Assembly (NCBI GenBank): GCA_900547765.1
Contig: URIA01000002.1
Location: 30,140 to 94,139, forward strand
DNA length: 64,000 bases
Direction: 5' to 3'
Origin: an uncultured Collinsella sp.
GTDB lineage: Bacteria > Actinomycetota > Coriobacteriia > Coriobacteriales > Coriobacteriaceae
In this document: piece by piece, positions 51,194 through 60,217 of the stretch
How the letters are laid out: each line of letters begins with the position of its first letter
Position numbering within the stretch: the first letter of the stretch is position 1
Notes under the pieces: generated by a model
Told to the model about the DNA's origin: nothing
Database searches by the model: none
Seen by the model: only the letters and a program-made list of their open reading frames with translations
Program-made: the position numbers and the translations under genes

Positions 51194-52192
51194 CTAGCGT
51201 GCCATCGCGTCGCGGCCGGCCTTGACCCGCTTGCGCTGTTTGGCGCGCTCTTCGCCGGTTAGGCGCTCAAAGAGATGCCCGATAATCGAGGCCAGCACCT
51301 GCTGAAACAGCGTTCCGCACATGACGGGGAACACGACTTCGCCCGGAAAGTACTGCGTGGCGATGACGGCGCCCGAAGAGATGTTACGCATGCCGCAGGT
51401 AAAGCACATGGTGGTCGTCTCGCTATACGGCAGATGCAGCGCACGGGCGACCAGAAAACCGACGACAAAGCCGCTGATGGCGAAGACCAAAATAAAGAGG
51501 GCGACTTCCAGGCGCACCGTGTTCATGTGCAGCACGTACTCGCTCATGGCGGTGGAGTTGGACGCGATGACCCCCATCATCATGAACTTGCAGGCGGGCG
51601 AAAGCGCGGGGGAGAGTTTCTCATGACCCCAGCCGCGCGTGAGTTCGTTAATGACGATACCGAGCACGGCGGGTATGGCGATCATGAAGGCCATATTCTG
51701 CATCATGCTCGGCACGTCGATCGAGACGGTGGCGCCCAGCAGGAGCTTGAGCGTAAGAGGAATCGTCACAGGCGAGATAACCGAGGACGTCAGGATAATG
51801 GTAAGCGCGAGCGGGCCGTTGCCGCCGAACATGCTAATCCACATAAAGGCAGTGACCGCCACGGGTACGCTGTACTCGAGCACGATGCCGCAGACAAGGT
51901 TGGGGTTGGAACCAAAGAACAGCGACCCCATGGCATAGGCTGCTACTGGAATGAGCACCGCGGAGACGAGCAGCGCCAAAATCAGGTGCAGCGGACGGCG
52001 GAACACCTCAGCCACCTGGTGGAAGGTATTGCTGAGCGCACCCTGAAACGTCATAAAGGCAAACAAGGTGGGAACGATGGGCTTGAGTAAGCCGATCTGC
52101 TGGGGAAAGAGCACGCCGAGCGCCACGCAAATCGGAACGATGACCTGCATGTGCCCCGCGAGAAACTTGCCCAGTCCAACCCATTGCTTCAT
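51194..52192 (-). CDS. Bile acid:sodium symporter (BASS) family transporter
   Basis: 332 residues, about ten membrane segments. The BASS blocks FMTFQGALSNTFHQVAEVFRRPLHLI and the second-half TTTMCFTCGMRNISSGAVIATQYFP (conserved Asn/Gly near a membrane-crossing helix) are present. The family moves bile acids, pantothenate or other organic anions with sodium; in a gut organism bile acids are tempting but unproven. Ends convergent with the DUF4931 gene. Confidence 0.85.
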   Translation of the reverse strand: MKQWVGLGKFLAGHMQVIVPICVALGVLFPQQIGLLKPIVPTLFAFMTFQGALSNTFHQVAEVFRRPLHLILALLVSAVLIPVAAYAMGSLFFGSNPNLVCGIVLEYSVPVAVTAFMWISMFGGNGPLALTIILTSSVISPVTIPLTLKLLLGATVSIDVPSMMQNMAFMIAIPAVLGIVINELTRGWGHEKLSPALSPACKFMMMGVIASNSTAMSEYVLHMNTVRLEVALFILVFAISGFVVGFLVARALHLPYSETTTMCFTCGMRNISSGAVIATQYFPGEVVFPVMCGTLFQQVLASIIGHLFERLTGEERAKQRKRVKAGRDAMAR

Positions 52193-52354
52193 ATGCGCTT
52201 GTGACTCCCTTTGCTCGTGAATCCGTTTTGAATGGATATGCTAGACGCTCGCATGCGTCCGTGCGTCAGAAACGCTCGAATATTTCGAGGCGATTACCGG
52301 TATCGTTTACCGAAACCACGGCGTGCTGCGAGGTTCTGCGTCCGTGCTGCACGG

Positions 52355-52360
52355 TATAAT
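52355..52360 (+). promoter_or_regulatory. Putative -10 box of the recJ-recQ fusion gene
   Basis: A perfect TATAAT lies 57 bases upstream of the small leader ORF; no good -35 is present (GGTTCT at 17 bases). Just upstream sits a perfect CTCGAA-TAT-TTCGAG palindrome (52275-52289). Confidence 0.4.
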
Positions 52361-52416
52361 AAATCCGTTCAACAGATCTGCCTGCCGAAGCGGGCATACA
52401 CAGAGGACTCATCGCT

Positions 52417-52482
52417 ATGAACCGTGAGAGGTATCGCGGCGACCTGCCCCTATCAGGGGTGGGTGCCTATGTCATCGCTTAA
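52417..52482 (+). CDS. Possible leader peptide overlapping the RecJ start
   Basis: A 21-residue frame (ATG 52417, AGAGGA upstream, MNRERYRGDLPLSGVGAYVIA) ends 14 bases inside the RecJ coding start at 52469. It could couple translation or be chance; the ribosome binding site favours it a little. No amino-acid run that would suggest attenuation is seen. Confidence 0.4.
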   Translation: MNRERYRGDLPLSGVGAYVIA

Positions 52483-55400
52483 GACGACGCATCGCTGGGC
52501 GGTCGCTCAGCAAAACCCCGAGCTCGAAAAGGAGCTTTCGGCTGGTCTGGGCATTCCCGGGCTGGTGGCGCGCATTATGGTCGCGCACGGCATTGGCTCC
52601 ATCAAAGAGGGCCAATTGTTTTTGACGCCTTCGCTCGATCGCGACTGGGCCGACCCACTCATTATCCCGGGCATATCGGTCGTTGCCGACCGCGTCGAGC
52701 GTGCTATTCGCAACCACGAGCACATTGCGGTCTTTGGCGATTTTGACGTTGACGGCATTACGTCGACCTGCCTGTTGACCGAGGCGCTGCGCACGTTTGG
52801 CGCCGATGTCACGCCGTTTATTCCGCATCGCTTTGATGAGGGCTACGGTCTTTCGCGCGCGGCACTCGACCGCGTTAACGAGCTCGCTCGCCCCCAGCTG
52901 ATCGTGACCGTCGATAACGGCATTGCCGCCAAGGAAGAGGTTTCCTATCTGGAGAGCCTGGGGATCGATTTGGTGGTCACGGACCATCACGAGCCCTCCG
53001 ACCAGGTGCCGCAGGGTGTGCCCCTGACCGACCCCAAGCTCGAAGACGAGGGCCCCTCGCGCGAGCTTGCCGGTGCTGGTGTGGCGCTCAAGCTGGTGCA
53101 AGTCCTGGGTGAGCGCCTGGGCAAGCCGTCGTATTGGCGTTCGCTAATCGAGGTCGCGGCGCTGGGCACCGTGTCCGACATGATGCCGCTCACGCCCGAG
53201 AACCGCGCGCTGGTTGCCGAGGGCATCCAGCAGATGCGCGTGACGGCCCGCCCCGGCTATATCGCGCTTGCCTCGCTCGCCAAGGCGGACCTTTCGAGCA
53301 TTACGGCGGATGGCCTGTCATTCTCGCTCATTCCCCGCTTAAACGCTGCCGGTCGCATGGCCGATCCCAAGCTGGCGCTCGACCTGCTGCTTGCCCACGA
53401 TCCCATCGAAGCAAGCGCGCTGGCGGCTGAGCTCGAGGAAATCAACCGCCAGCGCCGTGAGATCGAGGCGGAGCTCACGCGCGATGCTATGGCAAAGGTC
53501 GAGGAGACCTATGACGGCGGACGCGCGATCGTCGTGGGCGGTGAAGGCTGGCACGAGGGTGTCAAGGGCATCGTGGCAAGCCGTCTGACCAACCGCTATC
53601 ACGTGCCGGCACTGCTGTTCTCGATCGAGGACGGTATCGCGCGCGGCTCTGGTCGCTCGGTGGGCAAAGTTAACCTGTTTGACGCCGTCGAGCGCTGTTC
53701 CGACCTGCTGATTCGTCGCGGCGGACATGCCGGTGCGGTGGGAGTGACCATCGAGGCATCCAAGCTCGATGAATTCCGTCGTCGCCTTTCCGCCGTGCTA
53801 TCGGAGATTCCCGTCGAGGACTTTGAAGACATCGACGAGGTTGCCGCTACGGTCGACCTTTCCGAGCTGAATATTGAGACCATCGAGCAGATTTCCCGTC
53901 TTGAGCCGTTTGGCCAGGGCAACAAGGTGCCGCTGCTGGCCGCCGAGGGCGTGACGATGTGCGATCGCGCCGTGGTGGGCAAAACCGGCGAGCACATGCG
54001 CTTTGTGGCGACCGATGGCGCCGCGAGTGTGCCGGCCATTATGTTCCGCGTGCCGCAAATCGATAAGCTCATCAACTGCGATAGCGCTGTCGACTTGGTG
54101 TTCGAGGCCGTTGCCGAGCATTGGCAGGGGCGTGTGAAGCCCAAGCTCATGATCAAGGATGTTCTGGTCCGCGATACCACGCTGCCCAGCGTCGACGATC
54201 CGGCATGCGAGCTTCGTCGTGGCGTGCAGCCGGCGGATTCCGGCCTGCGCCTGGAGTCGCGTAAGCGCGAGACGCTCGCCCAGCTTTCCTATACCGAGCT
54301 CACGCGCTCGCTTATCCATAGCTTTATCGGCTCGAACCAGCCGCACCGCGCGCAGATCGAGGCGCTCGATGCCCTGGCCGATCACCAAAGTGTTCTGGCC
54401 GTTATGGGAACGGGGCGCGGCAAGTCGCTCATCTTCCATGTGCATGCCGCGCGCGAGGCGGTCCTTCGCGGGCGTGCGAGCATCTTTGTCTATCCGCTGC
54501 GTGCGCTCGTTGCCGACCAGGCCTATCACCTCTCGTCGACGATGGCAGCGCTCGGTATTGGCATTGGCGTGCTGACCGGCGAGACCGTGGAGGCCGCACG
54601 CGATGACGTGTTCGCCGGTCTAGCTTCGGGCCGCACCGGTATCGTGCTCACGACGCCCGAGTTCCTGTCTATCCACCGTGACCGTTTCGCGCGTTCGGGC
54701 CGCATCGGCTTTGTCGTTATCGATGAGGCGCACCACGTCGGCCTTGCCAAGGGCGGCGACCGTAGCGCCTATCTTGACATGCCCGATATCCTCAAAGCCC
54801 TGGGCGATCCGGTCGTTATGGCTGCGACGGCCACCGCGACGGCTCCGGTCGTGGCCGAGCTTGCCCGCATGTTGCCGATCACTCGCACGGTGGTCGACGA
54901 GACGGTGCGCGAGAACCTGCAGCTCGAGGACGACCGAGATCTTGCGAGCCGCGAGAACCGTTTGGTGTCGATCGTGGCGACGGGGGAGAAGACCGTCATT
55001 TACGTCAATTCGCGCGACCAGTCCGTGGCGCTCGCCAAGACGTTGCGCAAGCGTGTGCCCGATTGCGCAACCCATATCGCGTTCTATAACGCGGGACTTG
55101 CGCGTTCCGATCGCCGTCGCGTGGAGGAAGCATTCCGAGACGGAAGCCTCAGCTGCATCGTTTCGACCTCCGCCTTTGGCGAGGGTGTCAACCTGCCCGA
55201 TATCCGCCATGTCGTGCTCTACCACATGCCGTTTGGCGCCATCGAGTTCAACCAGATGAGCGGACGTGCCGGCCGCGATGGCCAGCCCGCCGTGATCCAT
55301 CTGCTCTATTCGTCGCGCGACGCCCGCATTAACGAGCGCCTGCTCGACTGCTATGCGCCCGAGCGCGACGAGCTCGTCACGCTCTATCGCGCGCTGCAGA

Positions 55401-55756
55401 CCATGTGGCGCTCCAACCGCGGCAAAACCGGGGACGATTCCTTTAGCGCGAGCGATATCGACATCGCGCAGATGTGCCTTGCCATCGATGCTCGCACACC
55501 GGTCGACGAGCGTTCGGTGGAAAGCGGCCTGGGAATCTTCGAAGAGCTTGGTTTCTGTCGAGTTTCGGGGTTTGACGACACTCGTCGCATTGCGATGGCC
55601 GAAAACCCCGGCCGCGTGCAATTGAGCAGGTCAATTCGCTATTTGGAGGGCTTGCGCTCGCGCATGGAGTTTTCGGCTTTCCGGAGCTGGGCGCTCGATT
55701 CGTGCGCTTCTGATATGCTAGCCAAAGTTAACCGCCCGATCGTACCGCGGGCCTAG
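52469..55756 (+). CDS. recJ: RecJ exonuclease fused to RecQ-like DEAD helicase
   Basis: 1095 residues, about twice a normal RecJ. Residues ~70-570 are RecJ: DHH motif FGDFDVDGITST, TVDNGIAAKEE, VTDHHEPS, DHHA1 region GGRAIVVGGEGWHEGVKGIVASRL and an OB fold. Residues ~600-1000 are a RecQ-like SF2 helicase: Walker A MGTGRGKSLIF, DEAH box (VVIDEAHHV), TATATA, and motif VI FNQMSGRAGRDGQPA. No RecQ zinc or HRDC domain is clear; the C-terminal ~95 residues look like a winged helix. RecJ degrades 5' ends opened by RecQ; fusing the two would give one repair machine. AGGGGTGGGT precedes the ATG. The next gene, relA, starts 15 bases after the stop. Confidence 0.88.
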   Translation: MSSLKTTHRWAVAQQNPELEKELSAGLGIPGLVARIMVAHGIGSIKEGQLFLTPSLDRDWADPLIIPGISVVADRVERAIRNHEHIAVFGDFDVDGITSTCLLTEALRTFGADVTPFIPHRFDEGYGLSRAALDRVNELARPQLIVTVDNGIAAKEEVSYLESLGIDLVVTDHHEPSDQVPQGVPLTDPKLEDEGPSRELAGAGVALKLVQVLGERLGKPSYWRSLIEVAALGTVSDMMPLTPENRALVAEGIQQMRVTARPGYIALASLAKADLSSITADGLSFSLIPRLNAAGRMADPKLALDLLLAHDPIEASALAAELEEINRQRREIEAELTRDAMAKVEETYDGGRAIVVGGEGWHEGVKGIVASRLTNRYHVPALLFSIEDGIARGSGRSVGKVNLFDAVERCSDLLIRRGGHAGAVGVTIEASKLDEFRRRLSAVLSEIPVEDFEDIDEVAATVDLSELNIETIEQISRLEPFGQGNKVPLLAAEGVTMCDRAVVGKTGEHMRFVATDGAASVPAIMFRVPQIDKLINCDSAVDLVFEAVAEHWQGRVKPKLMIKDVLVRDTTLPSVDDPACELRRGVQPADSGLRLESRKRETLAQLSYTELTRSLIHSFIGSNQPHRAQIEALDALADHQSVLAVMGTGRGKSLIFHVHAAREAVLRGRASIFVYPLRALVADQAYHLSSTMAALGIGIGVLTGETVEAARDDVFAGLASGRTGIVLTTPEFLSIHRDRFARSGRIGFVVIDEAHHVGLAKGGDRSAYLDMPDILKALGDPVVMAATATATAPVVAELARMLPITRTVVDETVRENLQLEDDRDLASRENRLVSIVATGEKTVIYVNSRDQSVALAKTLRKRVPDCATHIAFYNAGLARSDRRRVEEAFRDGSLSCIVSTSAFGEGVNLPDIRHVVLYHMPFGAIEFNQMSGRAGRDGQPAVIHLLYSSRDARINERLLDCYAPERDELVTLYRALQTMWRSNRGKTGDDSFSASDIDIAQMCLAIDARTPVDERSVESGLGIFEELGFCRVSGFDDTRRIAMAENPGRVQLSRSIRYLEGLRSRMEFSAFRSWALDSCASDMLAKVNRPIVPRA

Positions 55757-55771
55757 GGGAAGGGGACCTCG

Positions 55772-58132
55772 ATGGACGCCGCAGCCCGTACCGCCCATGA
55801 TTCCACCCTCCAGCCGTTTTCGGAGATGGAGCACTATAAGCATGCCGATGAGCTGCCGCCCGAGATTATGGCGGACAGCTACGACAAACTGGAGCGCCTG
55901 TGCCTCAAATATATGAATGAGGACGACTTTTCTAAGGTTGAGCAGGCCTACTGCTTTGCCGCCGAGAAGCACTGCAACCAAAAGCGCCGCTCGGGCGAGA
56001 TGTACATTAACCATCCCGTCGAGGTTGCCATCATTTTGGCCGATCTCAAGATGGACTGCGATGTGGTGTGCGCCGCGCTGCTGCACGATACCGTCGAGGA
56101 TACTGAGACCTCGCTCGCCGATGTTTCCGGCCTGTTTGGCGATACGGTGGCCGAGCTCGTCGATGGCGTGACCAAGCTCACCAACATCGAAGTCGACAGC
56201 ATGGACGAGAAGCAGGCGCTCACGCTGCGCAAGATGTTCCTCGCCATGTCCAAGGACATTCGCGTCATCATCGTTAAACTTGCCGACCGTTTGCACAACA
56301 TGCGTACGCTTGCAGCCCTGCGCGAGGATCGTCGCCTGTTTAAGGCTCGCGAGACCATGGACGTGTACGCGCCCTTGGCCGACCGCCTGGGCATGAGCTC
56401 TATTAAGTGGGAGCTCGAGGACCTGTCCTTCTTCTACCTGGAGCCCGATGCCTACCAGCGCATCGCGCGCATGGTGGCTGAGTCGCGCGAGGTCCGCGAG
56501 CGCTACCTTACCGAGACCATCAAGACGCTTACCGATGAGCTCAACCGCATTGGTCTGGAGGACTTCCAGATCAACGGCCGTTCCAAGCACTATTGGTCCA
56601 TCTACCAAAAGATGAAGCGCAAGGGCAAGGAGTTCTCCGAGATTTACGACCTGGTGGCGCTGCGCGTTATTACCCATTCGGTGCGCGATTGCTACTCCAC
56701 GCTCGGTGCTGTGCATACGCTGTGGCACCCCATGCCTGGTCGCTTTAAAGACTATATCGCCATGCCCAAGGTCAATAACTACCAGTCGCTCCACACGACG
56801 GTTATCGGCCCCACGGCCCGTCCGCTCGAGATTCAGATTCGAACCTACGAGATGCATGAGCAGGCCGAGTACGGCATTGCCGCCCACTGGCTGTATAAGA
56901 AATCGGGCGGATCGTCTGCTTCTAAGACCAATGATGCTCAACGTTTGGACGACCAGATCAACTGGCTCAAACATTCGCTCGATTGGGCGGCTTCCGACGA
57001 GATCACCGATGCCAAGGAATACCTGCACTCGCTGAAGGTCGATCTGTTCGATCAAGAGATCTTTGTCTTCACGCCCAAAGGCGAGGTCATGGCGCTTCGT
57101 GCCGGCTCCACGCCGCTCGACTTTGCCTATGCCGTTCACACCGAGGTGGGAAACCACTGCGTCGGCGCCAAAATCAACGGTGCGGTGGCTCCGCTCACGC
57201 ACGAGATCAAGACGGGCGACCGCGTTGAAATCCTGACTAACAAGAGTTCCAAGCCGTCGCGCGATTGGCTCAAGATCGTTAAGACACCTTCCGCCAAGTC
57301 AAAGATCCGCCGCTATTTTGCCGCTGCGACCAAGGACGACGACGCTGCCGCCGGTCGCGATATGCTGGCCAAGGACCTGCGTAAGCGTGGCTATGGCATT
57401 TCTACGCCGCGTTCGACGCGTGCGCTCAACGCCGTGGCGGAGCAGTTTAACTTCAAGCAGCTCGAGGACCTGTTTGCCGCCGTCGGCGCCGGCAAGGTTG
57501 CCCCGCGCGCTGTGGGCAATAAGGTTGGGCAAATCTTGGACCCCAAGCCTGAGGAACAGCTCACCAAGGCCGAGGCTATCGCCGAGGTCGTGAAGCAGCC
57601 TGCCCGCGGCTCCAACCGCAAGCCGCAAAAACGCGGCAAGAGCGCCAGTAACGGCATTATCGTCAAGGGCGAGAGCAACAGCGGCCTACTGGTCCGTCTG
57701 GCTCATTGCTGCAACCCCGTGACGGGCGACGACATCGTCGGCTTCATCACGCGCGGTCGTGGCGTTTCGGTGCATCGCGCCAACTGCCCCAACGTCAAGG
57801 GTCTTATGGAGCATCCCGAGCGCATGATCGATGTGGAGTGGGACGGTGCTGCCGACACTCTCTTCCAGGTCGAGATCGTGGTCGAGTGCCTGGACCGCAT
57901 GGGCCTGCTCAAGGATGTCACCATTGCCATTGGCGATGCGGGCGGCAATATCCTTTCTGCCGCCACGTCGACCAACCGCGAGGGTATTGCAACCCTGCGC
58001 TTTATGGTCGAGATCTCGGACGCGAGCGGTTTGGATCCGCTGCTGGCTTCCATCAGCAGTGTCGATTCGGTCTACGACGCTCGCCGTCTTATGCCCGGCG
58101 AAGGCGGAGCTCAGCTTAAGCGCCGTGTGTAG
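55772..58132 (+). CDS. relA: Bifunctional (p)ppGpp synthetase/hydrolase RelA/SpoT
   Basis: 786 residues, full-length Rel. HD hydrolase region with HPVEVAIILADL...LLHDTVEDTE (HDxxED intact), synthetase region with GRFKDYIAMPKVNNYQSLHTTV and EIQIRTYEMHEQAEYGIAAHW, TGS domain (EIFVFTPKGEVMALRAGSTPLDFAYAVHT) near 410, and a C-terminal ACT/RIS region (VECLDRMGLLKDVTIAIGDAGG). Sets the stringent response. ATG 55772 with AAGGGGA; close behind the RecJ gene. Confidence 0.95.
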   Translation: MDAAARTAHDSTLQPFSEMEHYKHADELPPEIMADSYDKLERLCLKYMNEDDFSKVEQAYCFAAEKHCNQKRRSGEMYINHPVEVAIILADLKMDCDVVCAALLHDTVEDTETSLADVSGLFGDTVAELVDGVTKLTNIEVDSMDEKQALTLRKMFLAMSKDIRVIIVKLADRLHNMRTLAALREDRRLFKARETMDVYAPLADRLGMSSIKWELEDLSFFYLEPDAYQRIARMVAESREVRERYLTETIKTLTDELNRIGLEDFQINGRSKHYWSIYQKMKRKGKEFSEIYDLVALRVITHSVRDCYSTLGAVHTLWHPMPGRFKDYIAMPKVNNYQSLHTTVIGPTARPLEIQIRTYEMHEQAEYGIAAHWLYKKSGGSSASKTNDAQRLDDQINWLKHSLDWAASDEITDAKEYLHSLKVDLFDQEIFVFTPKGEVMALRAGSTPLDFAYAVHTEVGNHCVGAKINGAVAPLTHEIKTGDRVEILTNKSSKPSRDWLKIVKTPSAKSKIRRYFAAATKDDDAAAGRDMLAKDLRKRGYGISTPRSTRALNAVAEQFNFKQLEDLFAAVGAGKVAPRAVGNKVGQILDPKPEEQLTKAEAIAEVVKQPARGSNRKPQKRGKSASNGIIVKGESNSGLLVRLAHCCNPVTGDDIVGFITRGRGVSVHRANCPNVKGLMEHPERMIDVEWDGAADTLFQVEIVVECLDRMGLLKDVTIAIGDAGGNILSAATSTNREGIATLRFMVEISDASGLDPLLASISSVDSVYDARRLMPGEGGAQLKRRV

Positions 58133-58165
58133 GTGCGAGAGCCTCTCAGCATCATAGATATTGGT

Positions 58166-58205
58166 TACGTTCGAGGCATCGTTTGGTGCCTCGAACGTAT
58201 TTTAG
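58166..58205 (+). terminator. Terminator of the recJ-relA unit
   Basis: Perfect 13-base arms TACGTTCGAGGCA / TGCCTCGAACGTA, 8-base loop, then TTTTA. Confidence 0.9.
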
Positions 58206-58220
58206 AAGGAGGGTATGCGC

Positions 58221-58904
58221 ATGGGCGATATGACTTTGGACCTGACACCCCGAGGTGCGGCTTCGATTGAGGCATTCGTCAACGGCCCCATTCAGACCAA
58301 CAGTTACGCCGTGATTTCGAATGACGAGTGCTTAATCGTCGATCCGGCGTGGGAAGGCGAGCGTCTTGTGGAGCATATCCGCACCGCGCGTCCCGAGGTG
58401 CGCGTACTCGGCTCTGTCTGCACGCACGGTCATGCCGACCATGTTGGCGGGGTCGCCGGGGTTCGAGCTGTTGTTGGCGACGGCGCGCTATATGAGTTGT
58501 GCGCTAAGGACGTGAAGGTACCTCGCGCAAATATCGAGGAGCAGCGCACCATGTGGGGTATCGAGACGCCCGATCCGGGTGAGCCGACGCGTTTGCTTGC
58601 CGAGGGCGATACAATCGAGGTGGGCGACGTCTGCCTGCAGGTGATCGAGACGCCGGGGCATACGCCGGGCGGCATCGTCCTGTTCGCCGCGACCGAGCAG
58701 GGGAACATCGCCTTTGTGGGCGACACGCTTTTCCCGGGCAGCCACGGTCGTACCGATCTTTCCGGCGGTGACGAGGCGGCGATTATGCGCTCGCTCTCCA
58801 AACTTGCCAAGACGCTTCCGCCCGATACCGTTTGCTTGACGGGCCATGGCGATTCGACCACGATGGCGCGCGAGCTTATGCAGAATCCGTTTATGCAGAT
58901 GTAG
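58221..58904 (+). CDS. MBL-fold metallo-hydrolase (YcbL/glyoxalase II-like)
   Basis: 227 residues from ATG 58221, 8 bases after AGGAGG; an ATG at 58215 is too close to it. Motif THGHADHVGG (HxHxDH) binds the metals, with later H in ETPGHTPGG, D in AFVGDTLF and H in LTGHGDS. Such small MBL proteins near relA are often annotated as YcbL-type hydrolases; substrate unknown. Follows the relA terminator, so likely its own unit. Confidence 0.88.
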   Translation: MGDMTLDLTPRGAASIEAFVNGPIQTNSYAVISNDECLIVDPAWEGERLVEHIRTARPEVRVLGSVCTHGHADHVGGVAGVRAVVGDGALYELCAKDVKVPRANIEEQRTMWGIETPDPGEPTRLLAEGDTIEVGDVCLQVIETPGHTPGGIVLFAATEQGNIAFVGDTLFPGSHGRTDLSGGDEAAIMRSLSKLAKTLPPDTVCLTGHGDSTTMARELMQNPFMQM

Positions 58905-59098
58905 GCTCGAAGCCGTCTTTCGAACCACGAAGACCGCTCAATCGTCAAGCTATTTTCCCCAGTGGGCCGATTCTGTGGGGCAAACGGTCAAAATATGTCC
59001 AATCGGATGGTATTCGTGAACAAACGAACGTTTATGCGCGGGTATGTCGTGGTAAAATCTCAGGCGTTATCGGAGCAACCTTACAGGAGGTTTCTTTT

Positions 59099-59965
59099 AT
59101 GCTCGTCAACGCAGCAGACATGCTCAAGAAGGCTGAGGCCGGCAAGTACGGTCTCGGTGCCTTCAACACCAACAACCTCGAGTGGACCCTGGCTATTCTC
59201 CAGGCCGCCGAGGAGGCCAAGTCTCCGCTGATCCTTCAGTGCACCGCTGGTGCCGCTAAGTGGATGGGCGGTTTCAAGGTCTGCGCCGACATGGTCAAGG
59301 CTGCCGTCGAGGCCACGGGCGTTACCGTTCCCGTCGCCCTTCACCTCGATCACGGTTCTTACGAGGACTGCTTCAAGTGCATCGAGGCCGGCTTCACGTC
59401 CATCATGTATGACGGCTCTCACGAGGAGACCTTCCAGCTTAACCTCGACCGCACCAAGGAGCTCGTTGAGCTTGCCCACTCCAAGGGCATGTCCATCGAG
59501 GCCGAGGTCGGCGGCATCGGCGGCACCGAGGACGGTGTGACCTCCAGCGGCGAGCTCGCTGATCCTGCTGAGTGCAAGCAGATCGCTGACCTGGGCGTCG
59601 ACTTCCTCGCCTGCGGTATTGGCAACATCCACGGCGTGTACCCCGCCGACTGGGCTGGCCTTTCCTTCGAGCGTCTGGGCGAGATCAAGGCCCAGACCGG
59701 CGACCTGCCCCTCGTCCTGCACGGTGGCACCGGCATCCCCGAGGATCAGATCAAGAAGGCCATCTCCCTGGGCATCTCCAAGATCAACGTCAACACCGAC
59801 CTGCAGCTCGTCTTCGCCAAGGGCGTCCGCGAGTACATCGAGGCTGGCAAGGATCAGCAGGGCAAGGGCTTTGACCCCCGCAAGCTCCTCAAGCCTGGTC
59901 GCGACAACATCGTTGCCCGCACCAAGGAGCTCATGGAGGAGTTTGGCTCCGTCAACAAGGCGTAA
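59099..59965 (+). CDS. fba: Class II fructose-1,6-bisphosphate aldolase
   Basis: 288 residues from ATG 59099 with ACAGGAGG; the longer frame to 58832 is rejected. Zinc ligands in LHLDHGSYEDC, GNIHGVYPAD and LVLHGGTGIPEDQ, and GTEDG loop. Short class II type common in Gram-positives. Works in glycolysis/gluconeogenesis. A TAAAAT at 59053 may be its -10. The gene is followed by a very long hairpin (59988-60080). Confidence 0.95.
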   Translation: MLVNAADMLKKAEAGKYGLGAFNTNNLEWTLAILQAAEEAKSPLILQCTAGAAKWMGGFKVCADMVKAAVEATGVTVPVALHLDHGSYEDCFKCIEAGFTSIMYDGSHEETFQLNLDRTKELVELAHSKGMSIEAEVGGIGGTEDGVTSSGELADPAECKQIADLGVDFLACGIGNIHGVYPADWAGLSFERLGEIKAQTGDLPLVLHGGTGIPEDQIKKAISLGISKINVNTDLQLVFAKGVREYIEAGKDQQGKGFDPRKLLKPGRDNIVARTKELMEEFGSVNKA

Positions 59966-59987
59966 GTAGCGGTTTAACTTTCCCGTC

Positions 59988-60080
59988 GGAGGCCCCGTTC
60001 ACCCTACGCTTTTCCCTTGCGCTCACCTGGCTTTGCCAGAAGTCGCGCAATGGGAAAAGCTCCGGGTGAACGGGGCCTCC
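59988..60080 (+). terminator. 93-base nested hairpin after fba
   Basis: A perfect 17-base outer stem (GGAGGCCCCGTTCACCC / GGGTGAACGGGGCCTCC) encloses further paired tracts GCTTTTCCC / GGGAAAAGC, TTGCGC / GCGCAA and CTGGC / GCCAG, so nearly the whole element pairs; TTTGTT follows. Long for a terminator; it may be a structured RNA or an inserted palindromic element. Confidence 0.7.
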
Positions 60081-60217
60081 TTTGTTAACTCGCTGCAGGG
60101 TTACGAGGCTGAATTCATTTTTGCTACCGTTCAGCGGCGTTGATGGCTCCTTTGTTGGGGCTTTCTATTTATCTAGCTACAATGGGCTTCGAGAGTTCTA
60201 ATGACTTGGAGTTTGGT

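Noticed and set aside
55718..57202. 494-codon minus-strand frame antisense to relA
   Set aside because: No motifs; relA on the plus strand has all its catalytic residues.
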